Shown piece after piece: positions 25,228 through 33,594 of a DNA stretch of 64,000 bases. Each line of letters opens with the position of its first letter. Positions within the stretch are counted from its first letter, which is position 1. The notes under the pieces were generated by a model. The model ran no database searches. It was not told where the DNA came from and was given only the letters and a program-made list of their open reading frames with translations. The position numbers were made by a program, and so were the translations under genes. Origin of the DNA: Thaumasiovibrio subtropicus (GTDB lineage Bacteria; Pseudomonadota; Gammaproteobacteria; Enterobacterales; Vibrionaceae); contig NZ_AP023055.1 of NCBI RefSeq assembly GCF_019703835.1, forward strand, positions 124,001 through 188,000. Reading direction: 5' to 3'.

Positions 25228-25713
25228 TTATTGTCGAGTTTGATAGTTTGCTGCAGTGATGAACTCACCGAAGGTTTCGCACCAAACGACGACCGTGCTG
25301 TATTTCGATACATCAATGTGTTGAGGGACTTGAACCACAAAGTTCTCGAAGGTCTTCACATCGCCGACGAGGACCATGCTGGATTTAAGCTGATTGAATG
25401 CGGCTTCTGTCTCAACAAACTGTGGCGACAAATAGAGCTTGTAGTCAGGCCCCGGTGCGAGCTCGCCCATTAAGGTAATAAACGTGGGTGTAATGGCCAC
25501 CTCGCCTTCGCCCCAGTGAAATGCGTCACTGTCTTCTAGGTCACGCCTGAACTGAGCAGTGAATTGCGCTTGGCTGGCGATGGTTGAGACTTCGGACTGA
25601 GTGGGCGCAGGCGGGGCAATGAGGATAGGTAGCAGGTAAATACCGAGGGCGAAACCTGCGGCAGCCATGCCGAGGTGAGACAGGGTAAGGGCAGCGAATG
25701 TTTTTACTCTCAT
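25228..25713 (-). CDS. DM13-domain membrane-anchored protein
   Basis: A protein of about 161 residues with one N-terminal membrane helix (LTLSHLGMAAAGFALGIYLLPILI) and an extracytoplasmic DM13 domain of about 100 residues, recognised by PDYKLYLSP, and the ending YSTVVVWCETFGEFITAANY. DM13 is a cytochrome-like or electron-transfer-linked domain whose chemistry is not known; the conserved Cys is present. ATG at 25713 (MRVKTFAAL) is preferred over a TTG at 25725 that touches the AAGGAG. Confidence 0.85.
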   Translation of the reverse strand: MRVKTFAALTLSHLGMAAAGFALGIYLLPILIAPPAPTQSEVSTIASQAQFTAQFRRDLEDSDAFHWGEGEVAITPTFITLMGELAPGPDYKLYLSPQFVETEAAFNQLKSSMVLVGDVKTFENFVVQVPQHIDVSKYSTVVVWCETFGEFITAANYQTRQ

Positions 25714-25780
25714 TGGTTTTTTCAACTCCTTGAATCGCGTGGCTGATGGGTAAACAAATCGTGCCTAGCCTTTTGCTTAA

Positions 25781-25802
25781 ACATCTTGAGGTGACTTGAG
25801 TA
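25781..25802. repeat. Solo end of the TA-flanked repeat family
   Basis: ACATCTTGAGGTGACTTGAGTA matches the right end of the 261-bp elements with one or two changes and is followed by TA. No partner end is seen on the other side, so it is a remnant. Confidence 0.6.
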
Positions 25803-25854
25803 TAGTCACAGGCGTCGATTGCGCTATCTAATGATAAGGGGTTGCTGTGGCGAG

Positions 25855-25883
25855 AAAAAACACCCTCTTGAAGTAAGAGGGTG
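25855..25883 (-). terminator. Rho-independent terminator after the LRR lipoprotein gene
   Basis: CACCCTCTT and AAGAGGGTG form a 9-bp stem with a 5-base loop; on the minus strand it is followed by TTTTTT. It lies about 48 bases past the stop of the LRR gene. Confidence 0.88.
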
Positions 25884-25930
25884 TCGACGGGTAAACCTTG
25901 AAGCGCGGTTAGGTGCTGAGTGTGCAGTTT

Positions 25931-27103
25931 TTAGTGCACACAGTTAGGGAAGTTGATGTTCGCATCTGGTAGCGCTTCTTTCAGCGCCTCAATGTCCGTC
26001 TCTGGAATTGGATTGCAGTAAAGATTGATTCTTCGGATATCCGGAGAATTAGAGACAAAATTGTCGATAATATTACTTGGAATGCTTGTCAGATTATTTC
26101 TGGCTAGCTCAACATCTTGCAGGCCTTTTAGCTTTGACAGCTCATAAATGTCGTTGATATTGTTACCACTCATCCAAACATGACTCATTGACTCTAGCTC
26201 ACTCAGCATTTGGGTATTCTGCAAGTTGTTATTGTCCAGATTCAGCTTTTGCAGATTGTGAGTTTCAAACACAGGTAAATCAGTAAGATTAGTGTAGCTA
26301 ATTTCAAGATAATCGGTGATGGGTAACTTTGTGACGCTCTCGATTAACGTTGGCATGTTTGAAGCATTTCGAAATGCGCCAGCAAAATTAGCTTCAACTA
26401 ACTTATCCATATGTGAAAGGCTAATATCTGTATCAATATTGTTCTCCCAAAGTGCCAATATTTCTAATTGATCGCTGTGTTGCAATGGCGTGATGTCAGT
26501 AACCCCCGTTTCTATAACCATCAACAGCTTTAAATTTGGATGCTGGGAAACAAAAGAAAGATCTTCAAATTCGAAGCTGCGATGGTTCATGAAATGTTCA
26601 AGGCTGTTCAACTCTGCAAGAGGACTGAAATCCGTCAAGGTTTGCTCTTCAAACCAGAGTGATTTCAAGTTTTTCAAGGTAGCCAGAGGGGCAAGGTCTT
26701 CTAGCTTCTCACCATCGTGGTCAGGATGTAATGTATCTGGCAGAGCAAAGGTATAACCCAGCGTTTTTTCTTGGAATAACTCGCGTGCCGCATCACGACG
26801 TGCAGAGTCTTCTGCGGACGCAAGGTGTGGACCTGAGTTGAAGCCGAGGAACTCTAGATTTGGCATGCGGTGGATGCCATTCAGCGTGCGTACATCATTA
26901 CATTCAATTAGCTTGATTTCGTCAGCATATTTTGCGCCTGCATTAGCAGGGTGGAACTGTACGTTGTAGTCGATACACGCTTGTAGTTGTTGATCTTCTA
27001 CGGTGAGGTCTGAAATCAAGAGACGTTCTTGATCTTGATACTGACAGCCAGTAAGTAGGCCTGCGGCCACTGCGCCAACGAGCGTTAGTTTTACGTTTTT
27101 CAT
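25931..27103 (-). CDS. Leucine-rich repeat lipoprotein
   Basis: A protein of about 390 residues with signal peptide and lipobox (LLTGC, Cys near residue 20). Residues about 75-375 hold irregular leucine-rich repeats (for example LKNLKSLWFEEQTLTDFSPLAELNSLEHF, LQDVELARNNLTSIPSNI) like internalin-type repeats that bind proteins. The C-terminus has CNPIPETDIEALKEALPDANINFPNC, a capping segment with two Cys. Likely outer-membrane or periplasmic, binding an unknown partner. I use ATG at 27103 (MKNVKLTLVG) as the signal peptide start. It ends in a good terminator. Confidence 0.82.
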   Translation of the reverse strand: MKNVKLTLVGAVAAGLLTGCQYQDQERLLISDLTVEDQQLQACIDYNVQFHPANAGAKYADEIKLIECNDVRTLNGIHRMPNLEFLGFNSGPHLASAEDSARRDAARELFQEKTLGYTFALPDTLHPDHDGEKLEDLAPLATLKNLKSLWFEEQTLTDFSPLAELNSLEHFMNHRSFEFEDLSFVSQHPNLKLLMVIETGVTDITPLQHSDQLEILALWENNIDTDISLSHMDKLVEANFAGAFRNASNMPTLIESVTKLPITDYLEISYTNLTDLPVFETHNLQKLNLDNNNLQNTQMLSELESMSHVWMSGNNINDIYELSKLKGLQDVELARNNLTSIPSNIIDNFVSNSPDIRRINLYCNPIPETDIEALKEALPDANINFPNCVH

Positions 27104-27159
27104 AATGTGTCTCAAATTCTTGTTGTCATTTTTAAACAATGGGTTGCCCTGTCCTATGC

Positions 27160-28119
27160 CTACTGCACAGGAAGGTGAGTCTGTTTCCCTGTCTGTTTGA
27201 GGAGATCGCCAATGACGATATCGATCATCTCGGTGAGGCTTTGGTCACCTTCGACAGTCAGAGGGAGTTCCAACACGGGTTTATCTATTCGCTGCTGAAG
27301 CCAGCTTGCTGGGCGGCTGTCTTGGTGCGATGAATAAACAATGAGGTCGACCGCATCCGCACCCAGTTGAGCAAGCGAGTGTATATGGGCATTGGTCGGG
27401 GATAATCCCGGTTTCGGCTCCAAATCACCCACTTGCGCGATACCGAGCCAATCGAATAGATAGCGATAGGTGCCGTGATAGCCGACGACATTTAGCCCTT
27501 GAAGTGGTTCCGCGACCTCTTCCCATTGCGTGATCTGCCTGTGCCAGTGGCCTCGAAAACGAATGCCGTTTGCTTGGTATTGGCGGGCGTTATCCGGGTC
27601 TATGTCGACAAGTCGGGCTGTCAGTGCGGTAGAAATACGAGGCATGTCTTTGACTGCAAATTGAACATGCGGATTACCGTGAGCGTGAATATCTCCCATA
27701 CTGCGATCCACGTGGTCGTGGGTATCGAGCATGGCGACATACTCAGAGGCATAAAACATGCCTGATTGCCCATCTTGTACCTTGGCATTGTTACTGCGCG
27801 CTTGTAGCATCGGTAACCAACCAATCTCTAATTCTGCCCCTGAACACACTGCCAGATCTGCACGGCGCATTTGAGAAATCAGCGATGGGCGAGCTTGCAC
27901 ATAATGCGGATCTTGGCGCGACGTTGTCGCCGCATAGATGTTTGCATGCGGTGCATGGGCGCGCACAAGTGCGCCCCATTCAGGTTCACAAACAAAGACA
28001 TTCAACGCATGGCTCGGTAAGGCGTAACTGGCAGCAAAGATTGCCAGTAGCGCTAACGTTTTCGGCGCAAAGCGTGATTGTTGGTTGTGTGTCGCTGGCT
28101 TAAGCCATTTAGAAAGCAT
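27160..28119 (-). CDS. ZnuA-like zinc ABC-transporter substrate-binding protein
   Basis: A protein of about 319 residues of the cluster A-I metal-binding proteins. The signal peptide ends near SYALPSHALN. Metal-ligand positions are visible: HDHVDRSMGDIHAHGNPHVQF (equivalent to the His loop and the DPHxW motif, here NPHVQ), VVGYHGTYRYLFDWLG (second His) and SSHQDSRPASWL (third, with Asp). It would bind periplasmic zinc. No ABC permease or ATPase follows, so it must dock to ZnuBC encoded elsewhere. The start overlaps the upstream barrel gene by about 11 bases; both follow two Zur-like boxes. Confidence 0.85.
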   Translation of the reverse strand: MLSKWLKPATHNQQSRFAPKTLALLAIFAASYALPSHALNVFVCEPEWGALVRAHAPHANIYAATTSRQDPHYVQARPSLISQMRRADLAVCSGAELEIGWLPMLQARSNNAKVQDGQSGMFYASEYVAMLDTHDHVDRSMGDIHAHGNPHVQFAVKDMPRISTALTARLVDIDPDNARQYQANGIRFRGHWHRQITQWEEVAEPLQGLNVVGYHGTYRYLFDWLGIAQVGDLEPKPGLSPTNAHIHSLAQLGADAVDLIVYSSHQDSRPASWLQQRIDKPVLELPLTVEGDQSLTEMIDIVIGDLLKQTGKQTHLPVQ

Positions 28120-29272
28120 GGGCACCGTGAGCTCCAAAACTCATGACATACTGCAGCGTGAAAATGTTGTCCTCGCGGTCATGGCGTTGATTTTCTGCGC
28201 GCGTGTATTGGCCACGGATAGTGCCAAAGTGCGATGAGTTCCACGCCAGCATGAGATCGAACTCTCTTTCCGTTTCACGTTTGAAGTACGGGTAATGGCC
28301 ATACATTTTTACATCAAAGTCTTCGGCTTCACTGTAGCGAGCGCCAACTGACCAACTTGGGCTTAAGCGATAAACGCCAGAAAGATAGAATGCATCTAGG
28401 GTGCCGGGGTAGTCATGCTCGAACTTGTAATCTCGGCTGGTCGCATCATTCAGTCGTAACCACTCTGCACTTACGGTGAGGTTTTGATACTTGTAGTTGC
28501 CGTTAGGCGCCCACTTCCAAACAAAGTCCATGCCGTAAAGGTGTTTACCTGTCACTGAAGCACTGTGGCTATGATCATGGTCATGTCCAAAGCGATGAGG
28601 ATGATCGTGGTCATGGTCATGGTCATGATCACCAAAACTATCTACGCGACCATTGTCGTTGCGCAGATAGCTGAAGCCGAGCTGCCAGCTAGAAGCCGTG
28701 GAGATGTCGCCGCCAAAGGTTGCCGTTGCGCTGTAGATACCGACGGTAGAAGGATCGTCAATCGCCGACATCTGTTGGCCGCTCAATGCTTCAACACCCA
28801 AGCGAATATATAAATCAGTAGGAAGGACGACGCTTGCCGATACGCCGTCATCATAAAAGTGGCCGCCAAGATAGTTTCGGTAAGCAACGGGACGTTCTGC
28901 AAAAGCGTCTTCGTGCAGATGTTGATTGTTGAGGGAACCAAAGCTTGACAAGAATCGGCCACCTTTGATGTTGAGTCCATGTGGGAGAGACGTTGTCTCA
29001 ATAAAAGCCTCTTCAATCAGTAGGTCAGCATGGTCACCATGACTTTCGAGTACGGTTGTCAGTGAGCCGCGGAACTTGTCATCAATATTGGCAGACATAT
29101 TGATTTCCGTGTGCCCTAGGCCAAAGCCTTCTTCACGCTCAGACAGTTGACGCTCACCGCTCTGGTAATAACCGTCTAGTACAACGCCGATTTCAGGATT
29201 TGAAATTGGGCTTGAGAATGCCGCTGGGGCTGCCAAGGCGCTACAGACAAACAGACTGATCACAGACTTCTT
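28109..29272 (-). CDS. Outer-membrane beta-barrel with His-rich loop, probable zinc-uptake porin
   Basis: A 387-residue outer-membrane protein. The start is probably TTG at 29272 (MKKSVISLFVCSALAAPAAFS, a clean signal peptide, with GGAG six bases upstream); a GTG at 29287 is also possible. The protein has porin-like alternating strands, an aromatic C-terminus ending in F, and a loop at about 215-240 with alternating Asp and His (GDHDHDHDHDH then HDHDHSHS). Such loops collect zinc. It has no TonB box or plug domain, so it is a porin-type protein rather than a ZnuD receptor. It is the first gene of the operon with the ZnuA-like gene. Confidence 0.8.
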   Translation of the reverse strand, partial: KKSVISLFVCSALAAPAAFSSPISNPEIGVVLDGYYQSGERQLSEREEGFGLGHTEINMSANIDDKFRGSLTTVLESHGDHADLLIEEAFIETTSLPHGLNIKGGRFLSSFGSLNNQHLHEDAFAERPVAYRNYLGGHFYDDGVSASVVLPTDLYIRLGVEALSGQQMSAIDDPSTVGIYSATATFGGDISTASSWQLGFSYLRNDNGRVDSFGDHDHDHDHDHPHRFGHDHDHSHSASVTGKHLYGMDFVWKWAPNGNYKYQNLTVSAEWLRLNDATSRDYKFEHDYPGTLDAFYLSGVYRLSPSWSVGARYSEAEDFDVKMYGHYPYFKRETEREFDLMLAWNSSHFGTIRGQYTRAENQRHDREDNIFTLQYVMSFGAHGAHAF

Positions 29273-29290
29273 CAAGGGATACTCCACTAC

Positions 29291-29305
29291 TGTTATGGTA
29301 TAACA
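29291..29305. promoter_or_regulatory. Zur-like operator 1 upstream of the zinc barrel gene
   Basis: TGTTATGGTATAACA has perfect TGTTAT/ATAACA-type arms around a GG centre. It is immediately upstream of the start, so a bound repressor would block transcription. Confidence 0.7.
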
Positions 29306-29324
29306 TCAATTAAATTGGCAGTGA

Positions 29325-29339
29325 TGTTATACTATTACA
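29325..29339. promoter_or_regulatory. Zur-like operator 2 upstream of the zinc barrel gene
   Basis: TGTTATACTATTACA matches the Zur core with one arm base changed. Its centre is 34 bases from operator 1, about three helical turns, so two dimers could bind the same DNA face. The remaining gap to 29580 has no gene. Confidence 0.6.
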
Positions 29340-29580
29340 TTCATTTTACTTGGATTAATATGTAATAAATCTTTTCGTTTGTAGCATTGTTATTTGTGAT
29401 GTTTATTAATTGTGGGTTTTTATACTGAAAATCTGTTTTTCGCAACAAGGATTATTACAGAGGAGAAGGGGCGGGTTAACAAGCGGCTTGGTGTTGGCGG
29501 TGATTTCGACACATTTTTCATTTCAGCAGTTGAGGCGCAGAAAGGTTATCTGCACTCCAACTGAATAAGGTTTGAGTGTA

Positions 29581-30969
29581 CTAGGTGTCACTGCGCTCAA
29601 TTAAAGGCAGTGTGAACCGCTGTGAGTACTCACTAGTGCTTTCCTGTCTTTCTACTTGGCTATTGTGCAGCAGTAAGATGGATTCAATGATTTTATTGCC
29701 AAGCCCTAAACTCCCTTTCGGCGCATGTTGATCAATCGGATTGGATTGCGTGACGAGTAATCGGCCATCTTGTTCTGGATGCGCTTCAACCACCACGGTT
29801 GCTTGCTTGCCTGCATGGCGAATCGCGTTTTCAAGTAAGTTCGAAAACAGTCGGTGAAGCAGCTGTTCATCACCATTGACATGATGGCTAGCATCGATAT
29901 CTATCTGCAATGACAGCTGTTTTTTCTGAGCTGAGACAGCCAATGACTCTGCCACATCCAACACTAATAGCCGTAAGTTGAGGGGCTGGAATTCTGGCTC
30001 TGGACGCGGCAAGGTATTCTTAGCTAACGCCAATTGCTGTTGGAGTTGCTCCGATAGACGCTGCGCATTGCGAAAGGCTGTGTCGATGAGAGGATCTGAA
30101 TTGTCGGGGTGCTGCAATCGCCATGTTTCTAAGTAACCCAGGACACTCGACAACGGGGTTTTAAGATCGTGGCTGAGCTGCATTAAGAGTTCTCGTCGCT
30201 CTGTCTCTTGTTGTTGTAGATGTAAAAATTGGTGCTGGATGTGCTGAGACATAAGATAAAGCTGCTTCGCGATAGGTTGTAGTTCAGGCACTTGACGCAC
30301 GAAATCCGGCTTCAATCGAAAGTTGTCTTCCGATTGGCTGCGTAGATTTCGAGTCACGCTTTCTATCGGTTTAAGCAGTGTGTCTTTGATCAATAAGTAG
30401 GCTGCCAACGCGAGCCCAATCATGAGTAACAACGCCATCGCGAGGGTAAAATAAAAGGGCTGTTGGCTCTCTTGCTCGCTGAGTAACGCATGTTTTTCAC
30501 TGCCAATGACCACGTAGAGATAGCCTACGGTTTCCCGGTTATCAAGTATGGGCGCGACAGAAAAAACGGTTTTTTCACTGGGGTTTCTGGGGTCATCGCC
30601 CATAATCGGAAACGGCTGGCTATCAAGAAAAGCCTGAATGGGGCGGATATCGATCTGATGCTGTTGGATCTTCTCTTTGGGGGCTGCATGGGTGGTGATA
30701 TTGCCTTCACGATCAAGAAAGTAGATCTCAAAATCAGGGCCAAGCAACATTAATGTATGAAAGATAGACTTTAACGCGGTTGAACTGTAGTCCGCCCCTT
30801 CCATCAAAGGGTTGTCGTCGCGCATATGTAAAGCGAGTTCGCGGTGCAGTGTTTGGCGGGTTTTATCCGCGACCTTTTGCTGCTGTGTAAAGTACAAGTT
30901 GCCGAGTAAGATACTGGAAAAGAGCAGCCAGCCAATTGTCAGGGTCGCCAAGCGGAGTTTGAAATTCAT
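29581..30969 (-). CDS. Membrane sensor histidine kinase of the Spondin-linked two-component system
   Basis: A 462-residue kinase with two membrane helices (about 9-28 and 175-195), a periplasmic sensor between them, a HAMP-like linker, and a HisKA box SHDLKTPLSSVLGYL near 268. The N box NLLENAIRHA is present near 375, but the usual G1 box DxGxG is replaced by VTQSNPIDQHAPKG, although GLGNKIIE (G2-like) remains. It may be a weak kinase or use an altered ATP lid. It is downstream of its response regulator by 12 bases. The sensed signal is unknown. Confidence 0.85.
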   Translation of the reverse strand: MNFKLRLATLTIGWLLFSSILLGNLYFTQQQKVADKTRQTLHRELALHMRDDNPLMEGADYSSTALKSIFHTLMLLGPDFEIYFLDREGNITTHAAPKEKIQQHQIDIRPIQAFLDSQPFPIMGDDPRNPSEKTVFSVAPILDNRETVGYLYVVIGSEKHALLSEQESQQPFYFTLAMALLLMIGLALAAYLLIKDTLLKPIESVTRNLRSQSEDNFRLKPDFVRQVPELQPIAKQLYLMSQHIQHQFLHLQQQETERRELLMQLSHDLKTPLSSVLGYLETWRLQHPDNSDPLIDTAFRNAQRLSEQLQQQLALAKNTLPRPEPEFQPLNLRLLVLDVAESLAVSAQKKQLSLQIDIDASHHVNGDEQLLHRLFSNLLENAIRHAGKQATVVVEAHPEQDGRLLVTQSNPIDQHAPKGSLGLGNKIIESILLLHNSQVERQESTSEYSQRFTLPLIERSDT

Positions 30970-30981
30970 TGGGTCACTCGT

Positions 30982-31710
30982 TTATAGGGCTGCGACTTCA
31001 AACTTGTAACCAACGCCCCATACCGTGTGTACATACTTGTACTCAGGCGAAGTCAGTTTGTTGCGAAGCCTATTGATGGTGCTACATACCGTGTGGTGAT
31101 AACCACTGAAGTTGGTTTCCCACACTTGATTGAGGATCTCTTCTTTACTGAATACCCGCCCTGGTCGATTGGCTAGCAGCATGAGTAATGCAAATTCGTT
31201 CGCAGTTAACGTGACACTCTGTTGGTCGATTTCAACTTTATGCAGCTCGGGGTAGATGGTGAGCCCAGAAAATTGCAAGTCAGGACTGTTATCTGTTGGC
31301 GGGGGCGACGTGGAGGGTTCGGACTTGAGACGACGGAGTAGGGTTCTGACCCGAGCTTGAAACTCTAGGACGCTAAAGGGCTTTGTCATGTAATCGTCTG
31401 CACCGGATTCCAACCCGGCCACTTTATCCATTTCACCATCACGGGCCGTTAAGATAAGAATGGGTAGCGTCACACCTCGTTGACGCCATTGTTGGCAAAG
31501 GTCAGCGCCATCACCATCGGCAAGCCCACGGTCTAACACTACAAGATCAAAGGCGGTCTCAGCGAGCTGTTGATCAGCATCCTTAAGACACTGCGTTTTA
31601 GTGACCTTATGGCCTTGAAAAGTCAGTTGCATAGCAATGAGCTCACTGAGGTCTTTATCGTCTTCCACCAATAAAATATTGGCGGCTTGCACTGCGTTAT
31701 TGAAGGTCAT
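30982..31710 (-). CDS. OmpR-family response regulator
   Basis: A 242-residue regulator with a receiver domain (acidic pocket VEDDKDL, phospho-Asp in FDLVVLDRGLADGDG near 56, Lys in DDYMTKPFS) and a C-terminal winged helix (LTANEFALLMLLANRPGRVFSKEEILNQVW, then VWGVGYKF). It works with the adjacent kinase. The DRGLADG sequence around the Asp differs from the common DLGLPDG, an atypical but workable change. It follows the two Spondin_N genes after a 133-base gap with a hairpin. Confidence 0.9.
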   Translation of the reverse strand: MTFNNAVQAANILLVEDDKDLSELIAMQLTFQGHKVTKTQCLKDADQQLAETAFDLVVLDRGLADGDGADLCQQWRQRGVTLPILILTARDGEMDKVAGLESGADDYMTKPFSVLEFQARVRTLLRRLKSEPSTSPPPTDNSPDLQFSGLTIYPELHKVEIDQQSVTLTANEFALLMLLANRPGRVFSKEEILNQVWETNFSGYHHTVCSTINRLRNKLTSPEYKYVHTVWGVGYKFEVAAL

Positions 31711-31748
31711 TGAGAGATCCCTACTGAAGACTGAGCACCGAATTCTGC

Positions 31749-31797
31749 GTTGTTGTTAGCCGTTAAGGAGACGGATTAAACCGCGACTAACAACAAC
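31749..31797 (-). terminator. Inverted repeat between Spondin genes and the two-component genes
   Basis: GTTGTTGTTAG and CTAACAACAAC form a perfect 11-bp stem with a 27-base loop that itself has CCGT/ACGG. There is no T-run, so it may act as an attenuator, processing or stabilising structure that makes more Spondin than regulator. Confidence 0.4.
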
Positions 31798-31843
31798 TCA
31801 GCTACAGATGACCCAGATTCAGCCCGGAATCTTTCACATCACG

Positions 31844-32536
31844 TTACTTGGTTCGCGTAATGATGACTTTTGCCGCAGGATTGAGAAAACGATGACTGGC
31901 ATTGAGCGCCGAGGTGGCTAGACCATCGTCGGCAGTGATAACACCGCTGTGAAGGGCGATCATGTCATCATCATTTCTTGCGGCATTGAAGCCTTCACCG
32001 CCACCCGCAGGGCCGGGGACAGTGGCAGCCGTTTCGCTATTGGCTTCCGTGCCTGCGTCCCACACGGGTAGCATCAAGGTCAGAGACTCATTTGCCCCTA
32101 GCGTATTCAGCTTCGCATGGTTGTAGCCGATAAAAGCGTCATTGGTGTTGACCAACATGCTGCTCAGTGAGACACGGGTATCCCCTTTCACTTTGAGCGT
32201 AAAGCTGACCGTTTCGCTGTTGCCGGGCGCGATGATGCCCGTACCGCCATAGCTTGCACTGACATGGGCATTACTGCCACTGAGTGCCAAGAGTTGGCTG
32301 TTGTCGCCCGCTTCTGCCATGTGTTCTATGGCTTGTGATGCCGCATTGCCAGCGGTAAACATTGTAAAGTCAGCATCGTGTACCAACACCGCCAGCGGCG
32401 ATAATGGTTGATTTGCGGTGAGATTTTCTACTTTCACATCAAAGGTATAAATCGGCTTAGCCACGGTTTCATCGTCATCAGGACAGCCCGCGAGCAGCGC
32501 TGTGGCGGCGAGTATTGAGAGTGCTTTGAGTTTCAT
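31844..32536 (-). CDS. Spondin_N-domain lipoprotein
   Basis: A 230-residue lipoprotein: signal with lipobox LLAGC (Cys18), then a Spondin_N domain recognised by FDVKVENLTANQPLSPLAVLVHDADFTMFTAG, SSMLVNTNDAFIGYN and the ending SHRFLNPAAKVIITR. Bacterial Spondin_N proteins are secreted, probably calcium-binding, of unknown role. It is 10 bases downstream of a paralogue (32547-33215) that has an ordinary signal peptide, so one is membrane-anchored and the other free. It probably reports to the adjacent two-component system (inference). Confidence 0.85.
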   Translation of the reverse strand: MKLKALSILAATALLAGCPDDDETVAKPIYTFDVKVENLTANQPLSPLAVLVHDADFTMFTAGNAASQAIEHMAEAGDNSQLLALSGSNAHVSASYGGTGIIAPGNSETVSFTLKVKGDTRVSLSSMLVNTNDAFIGYNHAKLNTLGANESLTLMLPVWDAGTEANSETAATVPGPAGGGEGFNAARNDDDMIALHSGVITADDGLATSALNASHRFLNPAAKVIITRTK

Positions 32537-32546
32537 GCTCGTCTCC

Positions 32547-33215
32547 TTACTTCACGGTGACTGTTAGCATGGCAACAGGGTTTAACCAGCGGTGCGCACT
32601 GCTATCAAGATCACTTATCCCACCTGTGGCATTGGTGTCGCCAAGATTGCCCGGATGGATATGAATATCCGCGTTGGTGACCGTCGCTTCAACGCCAGTA
32701 CCGCCATTACCAAAGGTAATAAAGGGTGGATTAGGCATGCTGGTTGCGAGTTCATCATTGGCTTCGGTACCTGCATCGTAGCCATTGAGGTAGACGGTGT
32801 AAGTCCCGGCTTCTGCAGGAATATGCCAGCTGTCTATACCAACAAAGCCATCATTGGTGGGCAGTAGCATGGAAGCAATGGTCAACCGATCCAAAGACCC
32901 AGTACTCATCGATGTGGTCGTGCTCGCGCCCGGGTTGAGAATCCCGTTCGCTGGATTTTCGACAACAACGGCGCCAAGGTTGCCGGCTTGTGTCGCCAGA
33001 CCGCTGATGTCGCCACCTTCAGCCATCGCTTCAATTTCGGCGGATGCCGGTTCCCCAGTTTGGAAAAGGTGAGCGTTGCTATCATGCGCGGCCAAAATGA
33101 ATGGGGTGAAGTGAATCCCTTTGGTTAAGTTGGTGATGGTGACGTCGATTTCTGCGGCCTGTGCGACAGAGGCAGAAAGAAGTGTGAGGGCTGCAATGGA
33201 GGTAACGTATTTCAT
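32547..33215 (-). CDS. Spondin_N-domain secreted protein
   Basis: A 222-residue protein with a cleavable signal peptide (ending ASVAQAAE) and a Spondin_N domain: VTITNLTKGIHFTPFILAAHDSNAHLFQTG, ASMLLPTNDGFVGIDSW and AHRWLNPVAMLTVTVK. It is first of a four-gene group (two Spondin_N, regulator, kinase) all on the minus strand. It differs from its partner by lacking a lipobox. Function unknown. Confidence 0.85.
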   Translation of the reverse strand: MKYVTSIAALTLLSASVAQAAEIDVTITNLTKGIHFTPFILAAHDSNAHLFQTGEPASAEIEAMAEGGDISGLATQAGNLGAVVVENPANGILNPGASTTTSMSTGSLDRLTIASMLLPTNDGFVGIDSWHIPAEAGTYTVYLNGYDAGTEANDELATSMPNPPFITFGNGGTGVEATVTNADIHIHPGNLGDTNATGGISDLDSSAHRWLNPVAMLTVTVK

Positions 33216-33416
33216 CGTTCAAGTCCTTGTTGTGAATTGTCACCATCTAGGTTGGCAAACAGAGTTAGCAAGAACTTCTCACAATTCTCATAAATTTCTC
33301 ACAACGCCAAAAAGCCCGTTTCCCATTCTGATAAGGGTAAGTATTTGCGTGGTGAATGAATGGTGTCGAAATGATAGTTTATTAGTAATTTTTAATACAA
33401 AATGATGTATTGATCA

Positions 33417-33440
33417 CGATTTATGAATGTTGATAAATCG
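33417..33440. promoter_or_regulatory. Inverted repeat in the Spondin/tct divergent region
   Basis: CGATTTAT and ATAAATCG are perfect 8-base arms around an 8-base centre. This is in the 379-base gap between the Spondin operon and the gene at 33595 and has the size of a dimeric regulator site. No regulator for it is identified. The rest of the gap is AT-rich with no gene. Confidence 0.35.
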
Positions 33441-33594
33441 CGACAGGATCACGTAAAAATCCCCTTATTTATTGGCATTTTTGATCAAAATCTCAATGGT
33501 TGGTTTAGTGGTGTGACCTGTTTATCACTCTGAATAATTGCGGGGTGAACAATAATTTTGTCTTACAATATAGTAAGTGCAAAGGGAGGTGATC

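Noticed and set aside
33560..33580. CTTAC-N6-GTAAG dyad before the 33595 gene as a Zur box
   Set aside because: It shares only an AT-rich centre with the Zur core; the arms are different and the gene is not metal related.
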